Below are positions 21,763 to 31,294 of a stretch of DNA of 64,000 nt, piece after piece. The stretch lies in NCBI RefSeq assembly GCF_033473495.1, contig NC_088935.1:4464001-4528000 (forward strand), written 5' to 3'. The position numbers and the translations under genes are program-made. Every line of letters begins with the position of its first letter. Positions within the stretch are counted from its first letter, which is position 1. A model generated the notes under the pieces. That model did not search any database, was not told the origin of the DNA, and saw only the letters and a list, made by a program, of their open reading frames with translations. The stretch is from Cercospora beticola (lineage: Eukaryota > Ascomycota > Dothideomycetes > Mycosphaerellales > Mycosphaerellaceae).

Positions 21763-23385
21763 CTATCGTGACAATGCAATATCGTCAATCCTCAAGATCA
21801 TCTTAACCGTTTCACTGGCCAACTCGAAAGCGCTCGTGCTGACGAGAAGTGGCTGCATGACACCTTCGCCGGAAGCACTCTTGTCATCACCACCCATGAC
21901 TCCGACGCCGCCTCTCTTGATACTGACACCAACGTTGGTCTCGCCCTTCGCGTGTCGCGCTCGCAGCTCAGTGACAACCTTGATGCTGTTCAGACCTGCA
22001 TTCTCAGCCAATGTGACCGGAACGACTTCAAGCGCATCAGCGAAAGCTTTGAAGCATACGCTGTCTGGATACTGTGATGTGAGGGCATCTTGGCTGAGTT
22101 GTGTGGCAACAGCCATTTCTGGTGCACCGCCACCAGGGAGAAGAGCGCGCTTCTTGACGAGACAGCGGATAACGCACATGGCATCGTGGAGACTGCGCTC
22201 GGCTTCGTCCAGGATCAGCGGGTTTGCTCCTCGTGCGACGATCGAGACGGTCTTGGGCGCATTGGCATTGGGGTGCTTGACCCCCGAGACACGCACATAG
22301 CGGGAACCCAGATTCGATACTTCCTCCACGAGCTCTGCGGATCCAAGCTTGTCTTCTGTGAAAGAGTCGATGTCTGCGATGGGCTTGCAGCCAGTGGATT
22401 TGCAGATGAACTCGACTTCGTCTCTCTCGATGTCCTTGACAGCCATGATGCCGAGCTTGTATAGGAAGTGTAAGCTCAGGTCGTTGACAGCGTCTCGGAG
22501 AATACTCTTCTGGATGAAGAGCACGTTACATTTTGCCTTCTTGATCTTCTTGACCATGTTCAGCAAGTATGTCCGCTCCTCTTTGAGGATCTTGTCCATT
22601 TGTCTGTAGTCGTTCACCACGATCTGGTTCTCCATGTCGGGCTTCGGCGGGCTGAGCTGGAATTGAATCAGACCGATCTTTGCCTTTTCTATCCGTGTTG
22701 GACCCCCTGCGCTCTTGATTGCCTGTTGGCTGAGGACCAGCCCGTCCACCATTTCCGAGTCATCGATCACACCACCGGCCTTCTTGAGAATTCGAATGTT
22801 GCGAAGATCGACGTTTTGCGCATTTGTTGGGTTGATGGTTCTCAGCACGGCATCGACAGCCATGGGCGCAAGCTTGGGCTCTTGAGCCACAATTTTTGAT
22901 GAAAGCGAGGTCGAGGCTGCTTTGAGCAGCGTTTGGCGGTCTGTGAGGTCGATGGGTACGGAGACTCGTTCGAGGATCTCGACAGCACGAGCAGCCGCTC
23001 GCTGGAAACTTTCGCTGATGATGGTAGGGTGAATGCCTTTGGCCAGCAATCGTTCAGCAGCTCCCAAAAGGCTGCCGGCGATCACCACTACTGAGGTTGT
23101 GCCGTCTCCGGCCTCAATATCTTGCGCATTTGCCAAATCAACCAGCATCTTTGCCGAGGGGTGCATGACGCCCAGATCGCGAAGCATTGTGTTTCCGTCG
23201 TTGGTGATGATGGTCTCGCCTTTGCCTGTTTGAATCATTTTGTCCATGCCTCGCGGGCCCAAAGATGTTCGAATGGCATCTGCAACAGCGCGTGCGGCGG
23301 TGATGTTGGCTTCTCTTACTGCCTGTGGCTTCGCCTTGTCCTTGAAAGCATTGTTGCCGGCATTTGATGGCGCACCTTGAGCCAT
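21763..23385 (-). CDS. CCT4: CCT/TRiC chaperonin subunit delta
   Basis: Single exon, 540 aa, normal for a group II chaperonin subunit. CCT is the hetero-oligomeric double-ring ATPase of the cytosol that folds actin, tubulin and WD40 proteins. Visible family motifs: [12 protein letters not shown] (42-53 area), the nucleotide-binding NDGNTML and [10 protein letters not shown], the apical-domain substrate face, [12 protein letters not shown], and the equatorial GVGVMGGDD segment near the C terminus. The delta assignment rests on the overall match and on the start [10 protein letters not shown]...[10 protein letters not shown]. The gene is head-to-head with the proteasome ATPase gene RPT1. Confidence 0.95.
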   Translation of the reverse strand: MAQGAPSNAGNNAFKDKAKPQAVREANITAARAVADAIRTSLGPRGMDKMIQTGKGETIITNDGNTMLRDLGVMHPSAKMLVDLANAQDIEAGDGTTSVVVIAGSLLGAAERLLAKGIHPTIISESFQRAAARAVEILERVSVPIDLTDRQTLLKAASTSLSSKIVAQEPKLAPMAVDAVLRTINPTNAQNVDLRNIRILKKAGGVIDDSEMVDGLVLSQQAIKSAGGPTRIEKAKIGLIQFQLSPPKPDMENQIVVNDYRQMDKILKEERTYLLNMVKKIKKAKCNVLFIQKSILRDAVNDLSLHFLYKLGIMAVKDIERDEVEFICKSTGCKPIADIDSFTEDKLGSAELVEEVSNLGSRYVRVSGVKHPNANAPKTVSIVARGANPLILDEAERSLHDAMCVIRCLVKKRALLPGGGAPEMAVATQLSQDALTSQYPDSVCFKAFADALEVVPVTLAENAGLNSIKVVTELRARHAKGETNVGVSIKRGGVGVMGGDDKSASGEGVMQPLLVSTSAFELASETVKMILRIDDIALSR

Positions 23386-23862
23386 ATTTGTTTCTAGGCC
23401 ACCCAGTCGGTGGAAAGCAACGTTTTATTCGGCGCGGAGGGTACTGCGAAAATCTCTGGATTCGGCGACGGCGTGGGAACTTTTCGTGACACGCTGCAGT
23501 CCTGCGCCGGCGTGTTGTGGGTGGTATGGCGGTGTTGTATGGAGGGGCGGACGTTTCAAATATTCTTTGGAGGACGCGAGCAGCTTCGCACGTGCCTTCG
23601 TCACAGCTTCCCGCCTAGCTGCGTAGACCACCTCCTCCCAAACACTCACCTGCTCATCAACAACAACATATCACCGACACAACACCATCACACCTCGTGC
23701 TTCTCGACCGAAACGTGCTTCATCGCGCGCTGAATCTGGTCATCGAAACGCGGATATCACGCCGCTTGCATCTGGCGGTGGTCTTGATAACGCCCCGATA
23801 GCTGCAACCCATCGTCTCTCTGCGCCAACCCAGACCATTACTTACCACCGCCTTCCTTCAAA
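23386..23862. promoter_or_regulatory. Bidirectional promoter region CCT4 / RPT1
   Basis: 477 bp separate the two divergent ATGs, so regulatory DNA is probably shared. No perfect proteasome-associated control element was found; GGTGGAAAG at 23409-23417 differs from GGTGGCAAA at two positions. The RPT1 side is C/A-rich, typical of a fungal leader. Confidence 0.4.
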
Positions 23863-25182
23863 ATGCCCAGCGCGCGTGGATCGAACTGGGAGTCATACAA
23901 AAAGGAGTTCGCTGACGACGAGAAGGAGGAGAAGAAGATTACGCCACTGTCTGATGAGGACATTCAAGTACTCAAAACCTACAACTCGGCTCCGTACGCA
24001 ACCGCTTTAAAGCAGCTCGAGAAGTTCATCAAGGACAAACAGACGTCCGTCAACGAGAAGATCGGCGTCAAGGAATCCGACACAGGTCTTGCACCACCGC
24101 ATCTATGGGATATCGCCGCAGACCGACAGCGCATGAGCGAGGAGCAGCCGCTGCAAGTGGCACGATGTACCAAGATCATTCCGGATGAGAAGGACAGCGA
24201 GAAGAGCAAATATGTCATCAACGTTAAGCAAATCGCCAAGTTCGTCGTCAACTTGGGCGAGCGAGTGAGTCCCACGGATATCGAGGAAGGCATGCGAGTG
24301 GGCGTGGACCGCAACAAGTATCAGATCATGCTGCCTCTCCCGCCCAAGATCGATCCGAGTGTTACTATGATGACTGTCGAGGACAAGCCAGACGTGACAT
24401 ACGGCGATGTCGGAGGCTGCAAGGAGCAGATCGAGAAGCTGAGAGAAGTGGTCGAGATGCCTTTACTCTCACCCGAGCGTTTCGTCAATCTCGGAATCGA
24501 CCCACCGAAGGGCGCACTGCTATACGGACCTCCAGGAACTGGTAAGACGCTTTGCGCAAGAGCTGTCGCAAACAGGACAGATGCCACCTTCATCCGTGTT
24601 ATCGGTTCCGAGCTGGTGCAGAAGTACGTCGGTGAGGGTGCCCGTATGGTCCGAGAGCTGTTCGAGATGGCGAGGACAAAGAAGGCTTGCATCATCTTCT
24701 TCGATGAAATTGATGCCGTTGGTGGAGCACGTTTCGATGATGGTGCCGGTGGTGACAACGAGGTGCAGCGAACTATGCTGGAACTGATCACACAGCTGGA
24801 CGGCTTCGACAGCAGAGGGAACATCAAAGTCATGTTCGCGACCAACAGACCAAGCACACTCGACCCCGCCCTCATGAGACCAGGACGAATAGACCGAAAG
24901 ATTGAGTTCTCTCTACCAGATATGGAGGGCAGAGCCAACATCCTCCGCATTCATGCCAAGTCCATGTCGGTGGAGCGCGATATTCGTTGGGAGCTCATCT
25001 CGCGTCTATGCCCCAACTCAACCGGTGCTGAGTTGCGCTCGGTAGCAACAGAAGCTGGCATGTTCGCCATCCGCGCTCGGAGAAAGGTTGCCAGCGAGAA
25101 GGACTTCTTGAGTGCAGTGGAGAAGGTCATCAGAGGAGGATTGAAGTTCAACTCAACTGCCGCTTACGCGCAGTACAACTAA
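23863..25182 (+). CDS. RPT1: 26S proteasome regulatory ATPase subunit Rpt1
   Basis: Single exon, 439 aa. One of six AAA+ ATPases of the 19S base that unfold ubiquitinated substrates. An N-terminal coiled coil and OB region lead to the AAA domain with Walker A GPPGTGKT (222-229), Walker [13 protein letters not shown] (~275-286), the pore-loop aromatic Y in [11 protein letters not shown], and the second region of homology with arginine fingers in [17 protein letters not shown]. The subunit identity (Rpt1/S7) follows from the [15 protein letters not shown] start and the -AYAQYN C terminus, where the penultimate Tyr corresponds to the tail that docks on the 20S ring. Almost no variation from the family is visible. 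Confidence 0.97.
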   Translation: MPSARGSNWESYKKEFADDEKEEKKITPLSDEDIQVLKTYNSAPYATALKQLEKFIKDKQTSVNEKIGVKESDTGLAPPHLWDIAADRQRMSEEQPLQVARCTKIIPDEKDSEKSKYVINVKQIAKFVVNLGERVSPTDIEEGMRVGVDRNKYQIMLPLPPKIDPSVTMMTVEDKPDVTYGDVGGCKEQIEKLREVVEMPLLSPERFVNLGIDPPKGALLYGPPGTGKTLCARAVANRTDATFIRVIGSELVQKYVGEGARMVRELFEMARTKKACIIFFDEIDAVGGARFDDGAGGDNEVQRTMLELITQLDGFDSRGNIKVMFATNRPSTLDPALMRPGRIDRKIEFSLPDMEGRANILRIHAKSMSVERDIRWELISRLCPNSTGAELRSVATEAGMFAIRARRKVASEKDFLSAVEKVIRGGLKFNSTAAYAQYN

Positions 25183-25508
25183 GAGGACTGCGTCGCACAT
25201 TCGTGCATTCATTTACGGCATGGGGTTCTGTCTAGATTAGAAGAAGCTCCAACTGGGAGCTATGTATCATAGGTTGACTCTGATGGCATCAGATCCTCGG
25301 AGAGTATGCACCCAATTTCATGACACTTTTACGATTGAGTTTGGAAGACTTGTCGCCTCATTTCGATTGAGTCTATTTGCTCTGCACTTAACATTGCTCC
25401 ACTTGCCCAGGAACGCCTTCTCGCTAGTGCTATACAGGAATAATATTACATATTTCAGTGCCCACGAGTTGTACAGAAAACAGCATGTTGTCGACAAGAG
25501 TACACTCC
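25183..25508. other. Convergent intergenic RPT1 / RAD17
   Basis: 326 bp between converging genes; 3' untranslated regions only, as far as can be seen. Confidence 0.5.
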
Positions 25509-28055
25509 TCAATCTTCGATATCATCCTCCTCCAGGATCAAGCTTTGCACACGCTTTTCCACTGGCGAGTTCATTCCTTGAAACATCATGGACGGTTGCC
25601 GTGCCGTGCGAGCTTTCCTAGGCGTGGAAGTGGTAGATGCTTTGACTTCGGTATCTGGTCGATCTGTCGACCATTGTTCCGCACCTATGTCTGCCTCGCC
25701 TGAGTCCAGATCTGCTTCTTCCTCATCATCAGGAAGATGAACACCATCCATTCTGGTGATGGTTCTGATTTGATCTTGAAGTTCGTGCTGGCGACTAGAG
25801 CTCTTTGCAGAATCCAGAATGTGTGTCATGTAGGGAAGACGTTCCAGCAGTACTTCAACTTTTGCTTGAGCACTCAGTTTGGGAGCTTCTTCGTGAGTGC
25901 CCGACATGTCGCCTTGTTTCGAAGATTGCTCAAGACTGTTGCCCCGTTTCCATTTCTCCACGCCGGTACCAGAGTCTGGATTGACGCCGGAAATGGTAGT
26001 TCCCTGAATGACCTTGTCGATCACCGCATCGAGCGCTGTCTCGATTTCTTCTCTTTTTCGCCACAGTCTCAAAGATGCAGGATAGAACATTCGATGCGCA
26101 TCGCCGCGTTTCCCGGCTCCAGCCTCACTGCGGTGTACCGGGTATGGGAGACTAAACAGTAAGCCTCGTACAGCAACTTGGAAGCACATCTCATCCTGTC
26201 GCAATGTGTCTATCGATGAGCCAGAGAAGGCTCGCGTGCCCATCGAGAACCGATCCAGTGAAAGCAAATCAGAATCCGATAGATTCTCCATGCAACCAAG
26301 CAAGCTATCCAATCTCTGTTCCGCGGTAGGTCCGGCGCACGACAAGGCGTAGTTCTCATGCAGTGCGGCAAGAAAAGTGGACGTGTCGGTGCCGAGCTCG
26401 TCGATGAGAGCATTCGGGTCGGTCTCGGTGACTTTCAGTCGATTGAATTGGGAAAGCCAGGGCGGCGGTTGAGGAATAGATGATGGTTGCAAGGATTCAA
26501 TGCGCTTGTTGTAGACGACCTTGCCTACTGAGTGAAACAAGCCCAGGCTGCTCTCTCTGTTGCTGATGAGCTTCAACGCTTCTTGCTCGGCTGCCGTAGC
26601 AGGAAGCACCGCTTTGGACTTCTTGGGTTTCGTGAAAGCCACCTTCGACGACCAATCTCCTTCATCGCCGCGAACGCAGAGGAACTCCAAAGACGTTACT
26701 GCACTGCGAATGTCACCAGATTCAGATAGGCGTTTGAGGATCTCAACACCTGGCGTTTTCCTTCTTCCAGACTTGCGAGCCTCTTTGACAACGATGAGCT
26801 CTAGCGCCTTGGTCATGAATGTAGGCGCAATGGCATTGAATTCAATCGTGTTGATGTGCGAATTTGTGACAAGCTCTGGTCCCATCAACCTATGCGCTGT
26901 AAAGCTGTCCGCGCTCGCCGTGGTTGTTGACAAAAGAGTCTCAGATATGACCATGATGATCGGAATTGGGAGAGTATCTGCTGGTACTGTCGACATTACA
27001 TATTGGGCGAGTGCCGTTCGAAATGACTGCAGTGTGCTGGAGGTCTTTGAGAATGTATTCGGAAATTCTTCAACCAGGAGAGCTTGCCGATGTGTGTTCG
27101 AAGTGCTGTCTTGCGGTTGTAGTGGTTCCACGCCTGCTTCTGTGTCTGTGGAGGTGCCATTGCTCAAAGCAAGTCCTCGCACCTTGCCTGCTCGAGCTAC
27201 GAACTCCGCGAACTCTGTCGCAGAACTGGCAAAGCTGTCAGCTCCAGTCTCGAATGCCGCGCGGGGTTTCCATTCGATAAGTTCTACGCCAATGTCTTTG
27301 CACAACAAGCGTACAGTTGTGGTCTTCCCAGTACCAGCAGCACCTTTCAATACAAGAACGCTCTGGCGTCTTCCTTGGTAGAACGAGTCTAGCCATGCTC
27401 GTACATCAGCTACTTTGCGCTTGTGCACGGCCAACTCTGATAGATCGCTGGGTGCGAAGCGTTCGGTCCATGGAAGCTGGTCACTTGGAGCCTTAATCAA
27501 GGAAGGAGCTCTGTCTCCATTCAAGGCCTTTCGGAATTTCTGAGAAGCGTGTTGAGAGAGCGGTGGCGGTTTCTCAAGGGTAGCGACTCCCCCAAATTTG
27601 CGCTTCCGCGCAGCAAGCGCAGTACTCGACCCTCGAGAAAGAGTAGTTTGGGATGACTCTCCATTGACCTCGTCTTCATCAATGTCATCTTCGATTACTT
27701 CAATCTCATCATGGAACGCCGCAAGTTTGTCTGGGCTCGCTAGGTATTGCGATCCTTGCTGCTTCTGAGTAGCAGCGTTGAAGAAAGAAGTGATGGGTCT
27801 ACCGCCGGATTTCGGTTTATCTTTGTCAGTTGGCTTAATGGGTTGACGTCGCGTCTTTCGAGGCGAGGGCGATTCTGTTCTCTTCTGCGAAGCCGGTGAT
27901 GCAGGTGGTTCGTCCTGGACCGTTCCTCGTCTCGGCTTGCTCAGTGCTGTGCTCAAAGGTCTAACGCGCCTCTCGCCTCCTTCATCCGAGATTCTCTTGA
28001 TGGAACGGTCCGGCTCAGTCCATGAGCTGGTCTTTTGGCCGCCACGAGGCGCCAT
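25509..28055 (-). CDS. RAD17: DNA-damage checkpoint clamp loader Rad17 (yeast Rad24)
   Basis: Single exon, 848 aa from the ATG at 28055; the frame is open 21 bp further but only with a GTG. Rad17 replaces Rfc1 in an RFC complex that loads the 9-1-1 clamp on damaged DNA and so activates ATR. The family signature PWTERFAPSDLSELAVHKRKV precedes Walker A GAAGTGKT (238-245); the Walker B equivalent is LLVEEFPN. A second AAA region and helical collar follow. The C terminus (PVEKRVQSL followed by EEDDIED) is an acidic tail like that of other Rad17 proteins. In the disordered N terminus, G-R-P-I-T-S-F-F (85-92) resembles a PIP box without the leading Gln. Divergent from an AlkB-type repair gene with 218 bp between the ATGs. 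Confidence 0.93.
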   Translation of the reverse strand: MAPRGGQKTSSWTEPDRSIKRISDEGGERRVRPLSTALSKPRRGTVQDEPPASPASQKRTESPSPRKTRRQPIKPTDKDKPKSGGRPITSFFNAATQKQQGSQYLASPDKLAAFHDEIEVIEDDIDEDEVNGESSQTTLSRGSSTALAARKRKFGGVATLEKPPPLSQHASQKFRKALNGDRAPSLIKAPSDQLPWTERFAPSDLSELAVHKRKVADVRAWLDSFYQGRRQSVLVLKGAAGTGKTTTVRLLCKDIGVELIEWKPRAAFETGADSFASSATEFAEFVARAGKVRGLALSNGTSTDTEAGVEPLQPQDSTSNTHRQALLVEEFPNTFSKTSSTLQSFRTALAQYVMSTVPADTLPIPIIMVISETLLSTTTASADSFTAHRLMGPELVTNSHINTIEFNAIAPTFMTKALELIVVKEARKSGRRKTPGVEILKRLSESGDIRSAVTSLEFLCVRGDEGDWSSKVAFTKPKKSKAVLPATAAEQEALKLISNRESSLGLFHSVGKVVYNKRIESLQPSSIPQPPPWLSQFNRLKVTETDPNALIDELGTDTSTFLAALHENYALSCAGPTAEQRLDSLLGCMENLSDSDLLSLDRFSMGTRAFSGSSIDTLRQDEMCFQVAVRGLLFSLPYPVHRSEAGAGKRGDAHRMFYPASLRLWRKREEIETALDAVIDKVIQGTTISGVNPDSGTGVEKWKRGNSLEQSSKQGDMSGTHEEAPKLSAQAKVEVLLERLPYMTHILDSAKSSSRQHELQDQIRTITRMDGVHLPDDEEEADLDSGEADIGAEQWSTDRPDTEVKASTTSTPRKARTARQPSMMFQGMNSPVEKRVQSLILEEDDIED
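27780..27803 (-). other. PIP-box-like motif in Rad17
   Basis: Codons for GRPITSFF (residues 85-92). This fits x-x-x-[ILM]-x-x-F-F of PCNA-interacting peptides, with Gly at the position normally held by Gln. Confidence 0.4.
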
Positions 28056-28273
28056 CACACAGCAGCTTCTCCACAAGAAGACTGCTTGCTGACATGTCAG
28101 TATTCCGCGACGAGGATCGTGAAGTCGAGATGCCGCAAGCGATGTCAGGTGAAGTCGCGTTGACGACCCTGATGAGTCAGCGACTTGGTCGTTTGTACTG
28201 CGTCATAGCAAGAGCAAGAGCAACCACCACATTATCGATCGTGAGCGACGACAATAGAGCAGATCAAACAGAA
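28056..28273. promoter_or_regulatory. Compact bidirectional promoter RAD17 / AlkB-like
   Basis: Only 218 bp separate the divergent ATGs. An in-frame ATG for the AlkB-like gene also exists at 28022 but would overlap the RAD17 coding start, so 28274 is preferred. No known damage-response element could be named. Confidence 0.4.
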
Positions 28274-29665
28274 ATGTCGAAAAGGATTCGCACGCTAGAT
28301 AGCTTTTTCAGTCCGCCTCCGACGAAGCGAACGAAAGCACAACATGCAATCGAAGACAACCCACGCGAGGAGAGTGACGCCACGAAGGACGCGTCTGATG
28401 TCGAAAGCCGCTCGGAACACGCGACCTACCCATTCTCGCTGCCTTTGCTGCCACAACCACTACGAGAGCTACTGAATTTCGTACCCGCATCCGAGGGCAA
28501 ATTGATTCAGGACCAACCCGATTTGGATTTGATTTATTATACTCCGTTCATACCAAAGGAAGCTCAAAAGGATCTCTTCGAATTCCTTCGACAGGAACTG
28601 TTCTTTTACGTATGTTGGACCTTACCTTACGCTGGCTTGCAAAGTAATGACTTCAGTGAAGAGAGTGAAATACAATATCAAGCGCGGACCAGTAGAGACT
28701 GCGATCAATACTCCAAGATTTACCACTGTTTTCGGAGTCGACGAAACTGCTCGCTTCAAAGGCGACGAAGTCTGCCACACAGTCTCAGGCGCACCGGTCC
28801 CAAAGGATACATACAAGTGCAGCCCTCGGCCACTGCCGCAATGCCTTGATGTTCTGCGAGAACTAACGGAGAATGCCACTGGTTGTAGATTCAATTTCGC
28901 CTTGGTCAATTACTATGCCGATGGGAATGACAGTATAAGCTATCATAGTGATGATGAGAGGTTTCTGGGAAATGAGTGAGTGCTTGAGAAAGAATCCTTC
29001 TGGCTTTGATAGGCACTAACCTCTGTGTGACGCCTGCAGGCCGTCGATAGCATGTAAGTACATTCACGACCTTTCGAGACTGCATGTCGATGCTGAAATC
29101 TAGATCTGCGTTAGCGTTCACACTTGGAGGCACGCGGGACTTCTTGCTCAAGCATAAGCCAACGCCGCAGAACCACATATCTGAGACCAAACCCACAAAA
29201 CTGCCATTGACCAGCGGTGACATGGTGCTTGTGCGTGCATTGCTGAGGCCCGGTTTATGATTTAATTGACCTTAAGTGTACCTCTAGATGCGCGGAAAGA
29301 CACAAAGTCGTTGGCTGCATAGCATACCGAAGCGGAAAGGCCCACAAGGGCAGATTGGAAGGATCAAGTCAGTACATGTGTCTGACCAGAGAACCTGGCT
29401 TTCCTGACTTCGCTCCAGCATTACGTTTCGCAGAGCAATGGTGCGAGGAGGGACCGAGAATTACTACAGGTGAGTTGAAACATTGGTCAGAGGATACGTC
29501 GTTCCGTTGCGTCGACGGCCTTGCATGTAGAGTAGCGGCACTTGGGTTCTTGTTGACGTCGACTCCAGATACAATGTCGGAGACGGAGGCCCCTACAAAT
29601 GGTCTGCTTCTCGGAGGGAGATTATCCCGTGGACTAGCCCATTGACGCCGAGTGTCCCGTTGTGA
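28274..29665 (+). CDS. AlkB-like 2-oxoglutarate/Fe(II) dioxygenase (DNA alkylation repair)
   Basis: Seven exons: 28274..28609, 28662..28975, 29040..29053, 29115..29230, 29288..29367, 29419..29469, 29569..29665 (335 aa). ALKBH2/3-type enzymes remove methyl groups from N1-meA and N3-meC by oxidative demethylation. Iron ligands are H207 and D209 in YHSDDE and H271 in WLHSIPKRKG. The 2-oxoglutarate arginines are R285 and R291 (R-x5-R in RINITFR). The nucleotide-recognition-lid motif NTPRFTTVFG and the PSIASFTLGGTRDF strand place it firmly in the family. Exon 3 is only 14 nt; without it the frame is lost. The N terminus carries I-R-T-L-D-S-F-F, a PIP-box-like motif followed by a basic patch, consistent with nuclear, replication-linked repair. 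Paired head-to-head with RAD17. Confidence 0.9.
28286..28309 (+). other. PIP-box-like motif in AlkB-like protein
   Basis: Codons for IRTLDSFF (residues 5-12) followed by SPPPTKR. It has the [L]-x-x-F-F core of PCNA-binding peptides but Ile where Gln is canonical. Confidence 0.45.
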
Positions 29666-30228
29666 GAATGGACAAGTGCTAGCATCGTCAAGTCTGGACA
29701 ATCACGCCGGTGTTTTCCAGGGATGCTTCAGAGCAAGTACGATGTGCGCTTTGGCAGGCTTGCGTCGCTGGGCTAGGTGTGGTTCACGCTTCGAGGGGAG
29801 CATTTCTGCTTGTTCCGAGTACGAGCGATTGCTCATCACTCCATACACCCGACTTGATGTTCATTGACTGTCCTCTGTTGACGAAGGGAAAGAAGTGTCA
29901 GACGAGTCGTGTGCCGGAGATGGGCGGATGCCAAGCGGCCGTCAGCGAATGAAACGGACCAGGCGCGGGACGAGATGCCTGTCCAACCATGTGGCGTGCC
30001 AAAGTTCTGCGATTCTGGAGACGGCACGGCCAGCAAGACATGCCTCATCTAGACGGATATACAGCACAGTCGAGTGATGATTGCTCGCAGCAGGCAGAGT
30101 GTCCATAGTCCGGCAACGAGCTGAGGTGCTGGCAGCCGTAGATGGAGCCGCCGCGGCTAAGCGTGAGAGTCTTGGCAGCCCGAACAGCGGCCGTGGCCAC
30201 CCTTCCTTTCTTCACTCTCATCCTTTGA

Positions 30229-30233
30229 CCAAT
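30229..30233 (+). promoter_or_regulatory. CCAAT box upstream of hapB
   Basis: GACCAATAAA context; candidate site for the HAP/CBC complex whose subunit B is encoded downstream. Confidence 0.4.
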
Positions 30234-30264
30234 AAAACCATCCACCTCCCCCAAACCCGAGTCG

Positions 30265-30269
30265 ATTGG
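30265..30269 (-). promoter_or_regulatory. CCAAT box (reverse) upstream of hapB
   Basis: ATTGG on the plus strand, reading GGCCAATCG on the reverse strand, a good CBC core, 32 bp from the previous box. Confidence 0.4.
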
Positions 30270-31130
30270 CCTGCCCTGCGGCGGGGCCTACAGAGACCGT
30301 GAGCCATTCACAGAAGGTATGCGCACTATAACCTCCATGTGCTCTCGTGCCAGCACGGCGGCCGACACCACGCGACGCCGCCGTAGCGCGCCCGACGTGC
30401 CATTTGCGCTCGCTGCTGTTGTTGCTGCTGCCAGCTTCTGACGTGGCGGCGCAAGCAAGCAACAAGCATGGCCATCGAGTCGCCATCCACGCCCGACACG
30501 CTGACACCACGCAGACACGCCATCACGAGCGCTCGCAGGCTTCCGAGACCACATCCAGGTGAGTGCATCTACGCGCTGCCGCACACGCGCTCGCCTGCGC
30601 TGTTGCGACAACGACCGCGGTCGAGCTTGAAGCGAGCAGCCTCGCACACGCATGCGCAGCGTATCGTCCATGCGCTCTTCGCATCGCCGCCCGCCCTCGA
30701 CGCATCCGCCCTCGCTGGCGGGTGTCGCGTTCACCGCGCTCCCTCACTCGCTCATGCGCGCCATTGCCTTGCGAGGTTCTGCTGCGCGCGTGTGGCGGTG
30801 CGGTCGCGTCGTAAAGCGCTTCGGTCGTAGCGCGGTGTGATGCGCTGGCGAGCTGCCAGCATGGCATGGCGCGGCACACCCGCAGCGCAGCATTCAGCTC
30901 CTTCCCGCCCGCGCGCTCCAGCGCATCACATCCCAGCTCAAGAGTCGTCGCTGATGTTTGGCCGACAGTTTAGACTCCGCCTTCGCCCTTCCTGTTCCCG
31001 CACTGCAGCCACTGAGAGCCATTCGCTGCGCCCTCAGTTGATTTTAGCTGCGCCGCCTGGCCGCAGACTACACGACCAGCAGGAACCACCCCGGCGCGAA
31101 CCACTACTATCGACCTGTCCGACGCTGCGC

Positions 31131-31135
31131 ATTGG
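31131..31135 (-). promoter_or_regulatory. CCAAT box (reverse) near hapB start
   Basis: ATTGG on the plus strand, reading AGCCAATGC on the reverse strand, 160 bp before the ATG; probably transcribed leader, so functional weight is uncertain. Confidence 0.3.
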
Positions 31136-31294
31136 CTGCAACAACGTCGCGTCGTGTCACTCCCATCGTACCTGCGCGCAACGATTACGCTGTCCGTTGC
31201 GCCTTCACCTCGAGCTCCAGTCGCGCCCAGGGACCTCAGTACGCGACCTATCTGAAGCCCTGACGTTGGCTGCGCTGCAGTCGCCGCCTTCATC

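Larger units (their letters stand above)
29666..31294. other. Long gap upstream of HAP2/hapB
   Basis: 1.6 kb without a gene that I can support. From about 30340 the DNA is GC-rich and probably forms the leader and promoter of hapB. It contains three CCAAT pentamers and a possible 5' untranslated intron with donor CAG/GTGAGT at 30559 and acceptor CTGCAG ending at 31280, just 14 bp before the ATG. Confidence 0.45.

Noticed and set aside
23409..23417. Possible proteasome-associated control element GGTGGAAAG
   Set aside because: Two mismatches to GGTGGCAAA, located 24 bp from the CCT4 ATG rather than near RPT1; too weak to call.
28022..28273. Longer N terminus of the AlkB-like protein
   Set aside because: The ATG at 28022 would overlap the RAD17 coding start and the extra 84 residues look random; the ATG at 28274 directly precedes the conserved start.
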